From Clarkia xantiana subsp. parviflora (Eukaryota > Streptophyta > Magnoliopsida > Myrtales > Onagraceae): 64,000 bases of DNA. The stretch covers positions 7,478,634 through 7,542,633 of the forward strand of contig JAPTYO010000010.1 in assembly GCA_036873135.1 (NCBI GenBank). Reading direction: 5' to 3'. Made by a program: the position numbers and the translations under genes. Shown piece by piece: positions 48,501-58,400 of this stretch. Under the pieces are notes generated by a model that searched no databases, had not been told where the DNA came from, and worked only from the letters and a program-made list of their open reading frames with translations. Each line of letters begins with the position of its first letter. Positions within the stretch are counted from its first letter, which is position 1.

Positions 48501-49628
48501 TTTGTTACTATCAAAGGATTGTCCATAATGTTACTGTTTTTGTGTCAGAGTATAATTGGACAGTTGAAGGATCATCATGTGCAGCTTCCAGATAGATTTG
48601 GGAGCTACGAGTTGGTCGAATGGAAAATCGAGCCTCAAAAAAAGCAGTACGGTTTTTCTTCCTCCTCTGTCATGCTTACTCTACTTCAGTCCTTAATGTT
48701 TCTCGCACTCTCACAGTCTCACTGCTAAATTAAGCTCATTGTCCATTACACTCTTTAGGATCTTGAAAATCAAATTATTCCTTAGGTTTAAATCTTGCAA
48801 AGAAGTTCTTTCTCTTAGTAGCCTGATAACTTAAAACATACAGAAGCATATATTTCGGAATGCTACTTTTAGCCCTAATATTTAGATGCTTGGTTTTCTT
48901 GGCACTAAAGGAAGTTGTAGCGCAAGGGATATAAAGTGGTTTATAAGGAAACCCTAAAGTCCATGAAAAAATATTCAATGAGCATGATATAGCTAACTTG
49001 GCTGCAAAATTTGTGGGTGCCACTGTTCTATTGCCGACATGCAATATTCTGTCTGTTCATTTCGTGTTATGATTCTGTGATATGTTTGAACAAACATGAT
49101 TTTTTCGTGCGCGTTTCTGTCGTATTGTTTTACAAATTGGCTGCCCTACTCTTCACTTCCTTTGATGCCATATGTTTGACCAAAGTTGGCTTTTGGTGTC
49201 ATACATTTGCATTTTGTAGACTTTTGGTGCATCTGTTAGTCATCTGTCAAGTTCGACCGTTAAAAACTTTTTATTTTGTTCAATTTACTCCAATTTATAC
49301 ACCTAACTTTTGATTTTTTCAATTTAGTCTCGAAAAAACTCAATTGGGTCAAAATGAAAGTGCATGACACCAAAAACCAACTTTGGTCAAACATATGACA
49401 CCAAAAGACCCTTTAACCCCTTCTTGTCATCTAAGACGACAGTTTTTTCGGAGTTTCAGGACATGGTGGGAAGATCATGGTTTGGTTGTTGTAGCTGCAG
49501 TTGTTGTGACAGTTGTACTATGCTTGTCCATGTTCGGGATTTGGTTCGTATGGAGGAACAACCGTGATGGATACAAGGCAGTTGATTCCTCGGTGCCGGA
49601 GCAAGAAGTACAGCTGCAGCCGCTATAA
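45504..49628 (+). CDS. membrane-anchored A1 aspartic protease
   Basis: Twelve exons: 45504-45730, 45833-45953, 46046-46473, 46563-46719, 47189-47271, 47373-47469, 47582-47654, 47744-47956, 48039-48154, 48367-48468, 48549-48646, 49460-49628. All junctions are GT-AG and in phase, giving 627 aa. A signal peptide (LLFSSAILLLLGAANS) leads a pepsin-fold protease with both catalytic aspartates (DTGST, Asp96; DSGTT, Asp292) and the plant Cys-rich loop (CSNCVQCG, CNCDSEGKQC). A Pro/Ala/Ser-rich linker follows, then a transmembrane helix near the C-terminus (VVVAAVVVTVVLCL) and a short cytosolic tail. It closely resembles the Arabidopsis At3g50050-type aspartic protease, as I recall it. Expected in the secretory path or plasma membrane; substrate unknown. 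Confidence 0.93.
49164..49402. mobile_element. foldback MITE-like insert in protease intron 11
   Basis: The arms 49164-49216 and 49350-49402 are inverted copies about 53 bp long with a few mismatches, sharing CATATGTTTGACCAAAGTTGG and TTTTGGTGTCAT. The 133-bp centre is not repeated. It lies wholly in the 813-bp last intron, just upstream of the exon encoding the membrane anchor. Confidence 0.7.
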
Positions 49629-49943
49629 TAGGTTTGAACTAGCTGATGCATCTCCCTCTCCATGGATGATGATAGACTTTTTTCTGTACAGATTATTCAG
49701 GGATAGCTAATCGAGGAATATACGAACCAACATCTACTTTCAGTGTTTTATCATAACCTCATTTGCTAGCAGCCAGCAATTTGAGCCCCATGAGAGTCTA
49801 GCATCTCTGTGGAACAACTTACTGATTATGTGTAATAGAAACTCCACTTTATTATTCATTGTTTTGTTTTCCCTAGAAATTTTACTGTGCTTGTTACCAG
49901 ATTAATTAAAGAACATTATACTGTTAAAATCACCGAGACATTT

Positions 49944-50013
<70 letters not shown>

Positions 50014-50525
50014 AAGTTCAGTTTAGCAAATTGCACATTTTTTAAAAGTTTAGCTAGTAATTTTTTTAAAAAAGTAAGACAATAAATAATATGCATATTT
50101 TCATCACTATTTAACAACAAATTATACGATATGATTGTTGTATCTTTGTGAAGTTCAATGAGCAATTTTGCAATCAAAAATCTAAAAATGTGTCAAATTA
50201 GCAAATTGCTAATATACCCTAGGGAGTAGGGACAGAATTAAATGAGGATGACGAGAGCAATTCCCCCTTTAACTTTGGTGTTGTGCAATTTTAGGGCTAA
50301 AACATATAATCATTTTATTTAGCCGTTTGAAATTTTATGTTTTGCACCCTGATTTTTTTAGTTTGATTAATTGTTTACCCTTACTTTTCTTACCCATATA
50401 TAGATTCTTGGTTTTGTACCTAAAGAATTAAAGAGTAAACACTGAGTTGAGAAAATTAAACTCTTAAAATTACACGTCACACCAAACCGTTGTGTGTAGT
50501 CGGTTACCCTAATCGCATTCGTCAT
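49629..50525. other. protease 3' UTR and intergenic DNA
   Basis: The first 250 or so bases are probably 3' UTR. The rest is AT-rich up to the gypsy element, whose insertion site duplication is GTCAT at 50521-50525. No gene seen. Confidence 0.55.
49949..50010. repeat. (AT)31 microsatellite
   Basis: 62 bases of uninterrupted AT dinucleotides about 320 bases downstream of the protease stop codon. Confidence 0.95.
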
Positions 50526-51174
50526 TGTTGGACCACGGCAGGAGCTCCGGTTACGGTGACGGATTCCTTAGCTCCTCGCAATCCTGCAGAAGGAGAATAG
50601 AGGGCAGTGGCCCAGAATCCCTCTCCGATGCTTAACGTAAGTACGGCGGTCAACAGAGCAAGCAAGCAGTATTTGTGTATGTGTAAAACGTAACCCTAAT
50701 CTGGAATAACTTCCCTCCTTTTATAGAGGAAAGGCTATCCCAGTTACCTGATTAGGCGGTTGGATTGTGATCCACTATCCCACATATCTCGCCGTATATC
50801 TTGCTACGTATCTTGTACAGTTATTCGTATCCCACATATCTCGCCCATTATACCACTACTGTGATCATGGCGAGATTTCCGGGATTGTGCTCTTACTGGC
50901 GAGTCTCGATCATTATCGGAGACTCCCAGGTTGCATCGTTGAGGATTCGGTGTCGGGGAGTGGTATCAACTCCCATATCGGGACCGACTACGTCCAGGTC
51001 CGATATCTTCGGGGCTCTCCTCTGTCGGAGCCATACTTACTCGGGGCTATTCAATGTCGGGACCTCCTTCCGTCGGAGCCCTTAGCCTTCCAGCAGCCCC
51101 GCTCCTAGCCCAACGGGCCTAATCGCCGTTTGCCAATCGTTTAGGGGCCTAACGGCCTTCGCCGGGGCCCATCA
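50526..51174 (-). repeat. 3' LTR of gypsy element
   Basis: 649 bp, matching the 5' LTR except for one A/G difference in GCAGAAGGRGAATAG. Open frames within it (for example from 50767) occur identically in the other LTR and are not genes. Confidence 0.93.
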
Positions 51175-51185
51175 TTTGCCCCCAA
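51175..51185 (-). promoter_or_regulatory. polypurine tract of gypsy element
   Basis: TTGGGGGCAAA on the minus strand, directly upstream of the 3' LTR; it would prime plus-strand DNA synthesis. Confidence 0.8.
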
Positions 51186-51615
51186 GACGTGAGGGACTTA
51201 TAGTGCGTCGCGTCTTTCAATATCGGACCCCTCCACATCTCAGTCGTGGGTCTTTGTTTGAAACGTTGGAGGCCATTGCCCTACTTTTGTCGGAGGCCTT
51301 TGCCTTGGATCTCTTCGAGATCCTTTGGGATCCTGCTTGGATTCGAGGGGATTTCTTGATCAGACCAGCATTTAATGCTGATAGGAGGTGAAGGGGCGTT
51401 TCGGGTTCCGCGCGCCTGCTTTCTGAAAAAGCACTTTTCAACCGCCCCGGTACGTCATTACTCTTGTCTTATCTATCCCATGCGTCCTGACGGTTCAGGT
51501 TAAAACCGTTTCGCCTTCTTTGAATTAACGCGTTTCCCTTTGGACGATTCTGATTGAGTGGTTTTGAATTCTACGGCTCAGATTGCCCACCCCTTCAGTT
51601 TTCCTTTCCTTATCT

Positions 51616-51622
51616 TATAAAA
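51616..51622 (+). promoter_or_regulatory. TATA box of antisense gene in gypsy element
   Basis: TATAAAA 134 bases before the proposed ATG at 51750, followed by CCCTAG and a CT-rich leader. It is oriented for plus-strand transcription, opposite to gag-pol. Confidence 0.6.
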
Positions 51623-51749
51623 CCCTAGCCCCAGACACTGTTTTACCTTTCTTTTACCTCTTCTTCTCTGCGATCCCAAGAGCTTTGATTCTCCAGATTT
51701 CGAGTTTTCACCGGCGCTTCAAATTTTTCCGATCAAGCCTTCAGTCACT

Positions 51750-54542
51750 ATGTCTGGTAAGATTCTTCTCCTTATTATTCTTTTCCTTTTCATCTTTGGT
51801 CTTTCTTAGGTTTCAATTTTCCCCTCCTTCCTTCCCTCGACGATTTTCAGCCGAGGAATCTGCCATTGTTGGGCCACCTTTCGTCTTCAAGTATCTCAAA
51901 AACTTGCTTGCGCCTATTACCTACGATAGGGCTTGTATAGAGTGTGGTATCTTCGAATCCTCCTTCGGGGCCCGCTATCCCTACGAGCAATTCAGTTCTC
52001 GTGACGCTCGGATTACGCTCCCCAAAGGAGATGAGGTGTTCATCTCCCCGGGGCAGATTCGTGCGGGCATCCGACTCCCTTTCTGTCCGAGTTGGGTGGA
52101 GCTGTGCAACCATTACAAGACCTACCCCACGACCTTCTCTCCACACGCAATCCGTACATGGATTGCCTTCCAAGTGTGGTGTGATATCAATAAGGAGGAC
52201 TGGAGCTATACCCTGGAGCTCTGGCGGATCCTCTACAAGATGTCCTGTAACAAGGACGGGATCTGTTCCTTTGCCCCCCGCCAACCCGAGGGGACCGATG
52301 AGCAGTATAAGGAGATGGGTTGGGACAGGAAGGTGTCCTGGAAGATCTGCAAAGAACGGGCCATCATCCATGATAAGGGGAATGACAATGCTAACTGGAA
52401 GGAACAATACTTCTTCATCAAGCCTGGTCCCATCGAGTGGCCGAGGACCGTCGTGGAAGCTGATCCCCCCGTGCCCTTCCGTTCATGGTCGGAGCAGACC
52501 AAGAGGGCCTTGATGCTTATCCAGGCCCGTCGCTGGGAGGAGGGTTACCAGCCCTTCGAGGCCACTTCTGTCACTGATCAGCAGCGGATCGAAATTGGGA
52601 TTATGCTGATTGATCCCAAGGCCGGGGGAAAAGTTCATGATGGTGTTTCCAATGTAATTCTCTGGGTAATCTTCTAATTATTTCTTGTTTCCACTGCTTA
52701 CAGCCCCTCGATCATCGCTGACCGTCCGTCTGTTTCAGGAGGATACCGATGCCTCCCATTCGCTGAAGCGCAAGAAGAAGTCCTCCCATCGAAAGACTTC
52801 TGCCACGTCGGGGCCGTCTCGGAAGAAGGCGAAGACCTCCGAGGCCCCAGGGTCTGCCCCCACCTCCGAGGGGCGGACTAATACGGATGTGGTCAGGGCC
52901 GCCTTCAACGTCCGCTCCGAAAAGGAAGGTAAGGAAGTTTTTCGTGCTATAAAGAGATATAGAGAATTGGTACCTCAGGACCTTCAAGCCTCCGATATGG
53001 AAGGACGGGTCAGGGATGTCAAGAATATCCTTCGAGGGGAAACTCCACACGTCCTCGAAACGGGTTATTACGACTTTTTCGGCCAAGAGAGATATATGGA
53101 GCGTTGTTTAATTTGGCACACCGATATCAAATTAATTCCTCGACTTATTCGCCCCGCTGCAGGTCCTGCGGATGTCGCCCCTGCTGCACCTGCCTCGGAC
53201 CCCGCGCCTGCAGCGGAGCCGGTGGTGGAAGATGCCCCGACGGAGGCCCGTGGTGAATTTGGTCGGGTGACCAGCTTGGAGGACTCCCCCTCCGAAGATC
53301 AAGCTGAGGAGGAAGGCTTAATCCTCCGGGGAAAATCAAGGTCGACTCCTGCTAAGTCACCTGGTAGGAAGACGTCTCCACTCCCCGTCACGCCGCCATC
53401 GTCACCCGCACCGCCAGCGTCACCAGTTAGGGGCGCGACTCCCGAAGTCCAAATAAGTGAAGATGAGGGGGCTCGCTTGGTAGTACCTCCATTCCCCTTG
53501 GATGGAGACTACTACCAGGCCTTCTCCTCGGAGCAGAGCGCCAAGCCTTGGAGACCGGTGGAGTCCCTTCGGGGGATTCCTCTACATCGGGGGTGTCAGG
53601 AGAAGAACCTGGCCTTGCACCTGGTGTCGGGCTCGGTCCCGCCCTCACTGAGGCGTCCCCTCTCGCTGGAAGGAGAGGACATCGAGGCGGACATCCGGCA
53701 AATGGCCGTCCGTCGGATAGAGGTAAGTACACTTTGCTTCTATTCATCTGGAAGTACTCCGACTTTTTAAATACTGAGCTATATTTTGCCCTCAGGAAAT
53801 GGCGGACCAGGATCGCTGCTTCGGTTACATCCTGTCTCTTCGGGAGGCTTTGGAGCAAGAACGGGCCAACTCCAACCTCGAGAGCTTGACCAAGCTCCAG
53901 GAGGACCTAGCTGCCTCCGAGGCGTCAAGGCTCCGAGCGGAGGAAGGTAAAAAGCGAGCCGAAGAGCGGGCCGAAGAGGTTAGGCAACAGGCTGAGGAGG
54001 ACAGGCAGCGGGCCGAGGAGGTCAGGGCCAAGCTTGCTCAAGAGGCCCAATCCCAGCAAAGGCAAATTCTAAGCCTTGAGAGCTCGCTTAGGCGAGAGCA
54101 GCAAGCGGCCTTGGCGGATCGGAGCCAGGCTGCCTTCGATAAGGCAGCGTTGCAAGAAACTGCTGAGCGGCTGAAGCTTGAGAAGCAGAGGGCCATCGCG
54201 GAGCTAGAGGAGGCAAAGGCGGATCATTCCGCCCAAATAACAAACGCGAAGGTCCAGGCCCGCGAAGAATATCGGAGCTCGGAGGACTTCAAAGCAGACG
54301 CGGCAAGACATTGTCAGGAAGATTTGCAGAATGCCATCCTTGATATTGTCGAAGAGCTTAATGAAACCTACGGGGACTCCATCGACTTGAGGAAGTCCAA
54401 GACTCTCGGCCTAGCCGCAGAGACGTACCTTAGCCTCCCGTCGGAGAGCTCCTCCGAAGACGCCGACGAGCCTCCTACCGATCCCTCTGAGCCTGCCCCT
54501 CCAAAGCCCTCTGAAGATTCAGCGCCCGAGGACCGAGTTTAA
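51750..54542 (+). CDS. antisense extra ORF of Tat-type gypsy element, spliced
   Basis: Proposed exons 51750-51756, 51851-52665, 52739-53722 and 53796-54542 give about 850 aa. The first exon supplies only ATGTCTG; without splicing, that ATG meets a stop after 19 codons. Introns are 94, 73 and 73 bp; two donors are GTAAG. The exon 2 donor could be 52654 instead of 52666 (both phase 0). The N-terminal 270 residues (LPFCPSWVELCNHY, AFQVWCDIN, WRILYKMS) resemble the plant 'putative gypsy type transposon' domain (Pfam Transposase_28, from memory). A Lys-rich stretch, a Pro/Ala/Ser-rich disordered middle and a long Glu/Ala/Arg coiled coil follow. Its function is not known to me. Confidence 0.78.
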
Positions 54543-54653
54543 TTTGTTAAATCTTAAGTCTTCGTACTCCTTCCTCATTATCTCCCTTGTATCGAACCTC
54601 TTAGGCCTTCGAGCCTTTTATTACTGTCTATTTCGATTATATTCTTCGTAGCG
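54543..54653. other. 3' end of antisense gene
   Basis: Short T-rich stretch between the stop codon and the tandem array, probably 3' UTR of the plus-strand gene. Confidence 0.4.
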
Positions 54654-55350
54654 CTTTTATCGGGCCCTAAGAACCTTAAGGCTTTCGGACTTCCAACGAC
54701 GCTTTTTAATCGAACCTTAAAAACTTAAGGATTTTCGGACGTCCAATGATGCTTTTTAATCGGACCTTAAAACTTAAGGATTTTCGAACGTCCAATGACG
54801 CCTTTTAATCGAACCTTAAAAACTTAAGGATTTTCGGACGTCCAATGACGCTTTTTAATCGAACCTTAAAAACTTAAGGATTTTCGGACGTCCAATGACG
54901 CTTTTTAATCGAACCTTAAAAACTTAAGGATTTTCGGACGTCCAATGACGCTTTTTAATCGGACCTTAAAAACTTAAGGATTTTCGGACGTCCAATGACG
55001 CTTTTTAATCGGACCTTAAAAACTTAAGGATTTTCGGACGTCCAATGACGCTTTTTAATCGGACCTTAAAAACTTAAGGATTTTCGGACGTCCAATGACG
55101 CTTTTTAATCGGTCCTTAAAAACTTAAGGATTTTCGGACGTCCAATGACGCTTTTTAATCGGACCTTAAAAACTTAAGGATTTTCGGACGTCCAATGACG
55201 CTTTTTAATCGGACCTTAAAAACTTAAGGATTTTCGGACGTCCAATGACGCTTTTTAATCGGTCCTTAAAAACTTAAGGATTTTCGGACGTCCAATGACG
55301 CTTTTTAATCGGACCTTAAAAACTTAAGGATTTTCGGACGTCCAATGACG
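54654..55350. repeat. 50-bp tandem array, about 14 copies
   Basis: The unit reads CTTTTTAATCGGACC, TTAAAAACTTAAGG, ATTTTCGGACGTCC, AATGACG. The first copy is divergent and copies 2-4 carry small changes; the rest are almost uniform. Each unit has an inverted pair CCTTAA/TTAAGG, the palindrome GGACGTCC and a TGACG core, both bZIP-type motifs. Variants at one position (GAACC, GGACC, GGTCC) show a three-unit, 150-bp higher-order period in copies 8-13. It lies between the convergent antisense gene and gag-pol. Confidence 0.92.
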
Positions 55351-55486
55351 CTTTTAAATGTATCGAGAACAACTCAGGAATACTTTGATCAGAAGTAACC
55401 TCTTTATTGATTGATGTCTTTAACATAGCATGCACCACTCAGGGCGACTTAATTACATCTTCGCGCCTCTACGGACGACTTATTTG

Positions 55487-58400
55487 TCAAACGTGGCATT
55501 TCTTCAGATGTTCACCACTAAAGGTGTTTCTTAAAACCTTGCCGTCGAGATCCTCTAACTTGTAAGTGTTCGGGGCCGGCATGCCTACGATCTTGTAAGG
55601 CCCTTCCCATTTCGGGGACATCTTGTTGATCCGATCTTGTAGGGCGAATTCATTCCGTCGTAGGACCAGTTCTCCTGCGTAGAACTGTCGCGACTTGACC
55701 TTCCGATTGTAGTACCTGGCCGTCGCCAAACGCATCCGAGCTTGCGCTATGTCGGCCTCCAGCCGTTTTTCCTCTAGCAAGGATAACTCCAGGCGCCTTG
55801 TTTCGTCATTCGTCAAAGGTCCTATCCTGGCTCTTCCTGGACTCGTCGAGGGCTCATAGCTGCTGGTTCGATGGGACGCCACCGCGATTTCCACGGGAGC
55901 GACCGCCTCTGTTCCATAAACAAGTGCAAACAGGGTTTCACCTGTTGACCGCTTGGGTGTCGTTCGGACCGCCCACAACACGTTCTCCAGTTCGTCCAGC
56001 CATTTTCCGTCCAAAGCGTAGACCCTCTTCTTCAAGCCCTCCATCACGATTTTGTTGGCCGCCTCTACCTGCCCATTGGTCTGAGCGTGGTGGACGGATG
56101 CTGTTCGATGCTCGATACCGAACTCGTCTAGGAACCTCTCCAACTGGGCCCCATTAAACGGAGGACCATTGTCACTGATGATCACCTTCGGCACCCCATA
56201 TCTCGACAAAATTCGGGTCTGAAGGAACTTAATGATATGTCCTGCTGTTGTTTTGGCTAACGGCTTAGCCTCGATCCACTTCGAGAAGTAGTCGATCGCG
56301 ACCAGCAGATGTGTGCACTGGCTCTTTGCTTTCGGAAGGGGTCCCACCAGGTCAATGCCCCACTGTGCGAAGGGCCAAGCACTCCCAATGGGCATCAAAT
56401 CAGCGGCGGGGGCTGTTATATTCGAAGCATATCTCTGACACGCGTCACAGGATCGAACAAGCGCCGTTGCTTCCTTATTCATCGTAGGCCAATAATATCC
56501 CAAGTTCAACGCCTTCCTCAGGATAGATCGAGCGCCCTCGTGACAGGCTGCGACTCCTTCATGCAATTCTCTCAGAATCCGAGTCGTATCGGGTTCGGCC
56601 ACGCATTTCAAGAAGGGCGTCGATAGCAGACCCTTTTTGTACAACTGGTTGTCCACCATTGCGTAATTAATTGACATTCGTCGCAGTCGCTCCGCTGCCA
56701 CTTTATCTTCAGGAAGTGCCCCCGTCGTTAAGTACACAATTATCGGGGTCATCCAAGTGGATTCCTCCTCTGCCCCTGTCCCGATAGCGCACACCTCCGA
56801 CGGATCGGTGGTCGATAGAATCACCTTCTCCAAGAAGTGTACCTTCCGACTCTCTTCCAAAGGTGCCCCCAAGGCATATTTGCTCAAGGCATCAGCCTCC
56901 ACATTCTCTTCTCTCGGAATCGCCTCGATATCAAAGCTTTTGAAGCTCTCCTTCAAGGTCCTAGCCTCCTGAAGATACTTCTTCATGACCGGATTCTTTG
57001 CTCCATACTGCCCCCGAACCTGATTTACAATCAGGCTAGCATCACACTTCACCTTCAAATGTTTAATTCCGGTGCCCTTTGCGATTTTCAGCCCCGTTAT
57101 GAGAGCCTCATATTCCGCCTCGTTATTGGTGGCTCTAAATGTTAGGGCCAATGCATATCGAAGTGGCTCCGCCCCGCCTGGCGGAATCAATACGAACCCC
57201 GCACCCGATCCGTCCGAGCTTGAGGAGCCATCCGTGTACAACTCCCAGGTGTTCTCCTTATTTGGCTGTTCCGACTGCCCTGCCGTCGGGGCCTCTTCAG
57301 TATTCCCGGTTGCCCCCTCTACTGTTTCCGTTGCTTCAGGATCGGGAATAGTAGATTCAACTATAAAGTCGGCCAATGCCTGCCCTTTGATAGCTGTTCT
57401 CGGAGCGAAATGAATTCGAAACTCGCTAAGTTCTACGGCCCACTTTACTAGTTTCCCCGACGCATCGGGCCGGTTCAAGAAGTGTTTCAATGGCTGATCA
57501 GTCAACACCGTAATTTCATGCGCATGGAAGTAGGGCCGTAACTTTCGAGCAGTAATAATCAACGCAAAGAGGTACTTCTCAATCGGAGGGTAATTCATTT
57601 CACTCTTGGCAAACGCCTTGCTTACATAATAGACAGGAATTTGATTACCCTCGACAGCTTTAACTAGAACTGAGCTTATTGCAAACGAAGAAATAGCCAA
57701 ATAAAGATAGAGCGGCTCGCCTGGAGTTGGCTTCGCAAGTGGCGGGAGGTCGCGGAGATGTTGTTTGAGCGCTTGGAACGCCTCCTCACATTCAGCAGTC
57801 CACTTGAATTGTCGGTTGGCTCTTAACACACTGAAAAATGGCATCGACCGGTCGCTGGCCTTGGATAAGAAGCGATTCATCGAAGCCAGCCGACCGTTCA
57901 GCACCTGCACCTCCCTATGATTGGTCGGGGACTGCATCTCCTCTATCGCCCTTAGTTTTTCGGGATTCACCTCGATCCCCCTCTGGCTCACCATGAAGCC
58001 TAAGAACTTCCCGGAATGGACTCCGAAAGCACATTTGGCTGGATTCAGGCGGACCTGGTGGAGCTTCATCCTCTCGAAGGCCATTGCCAAGTTGCCAACG
58101 TGGTCGGATGCTCGTCGGGACTTCACCAGCATGTCATCTACATAGGCCTCCATGGTACTCCCAATCATGTCCCCGAACAGCTTGTTCACCATTCTCTGGT
58201 ATGTCGCCCCCGCATTCACCAGGCCGAAAGGCATGACGTCGTACTGGAAGACTTCACTGTCAGCGTAAAAGGCGGTATGTGGGGCATCCTTTTTCGCCAT
58301 CTTTATCTGGTTATAACCAGAATAAGCATCCATAAAGCTTAGCAGCTCATGCCCCGATGTAGCATCCACCAGTTGGTCGATCCGAGGGAGTGGATAACAG

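Noticed and set aside
50767..51108. 113-codon ORF in the gypsy LTR (also 61392-61733)
   Set aside because: Identical in both LTRs, no family; part of LTR structure.
51583..51749. N-terminal extension of the antisense gypsy ORF from 51583
   Set aside because: It would read through the TATA box, leader and first intron; the spliced ATG at 51750 is more convincing.
54654..55350. CRISPR-like array
   Set aside because: Uniform 50-bp tandem units with no unique spacers, inside a plant retrotransposon.
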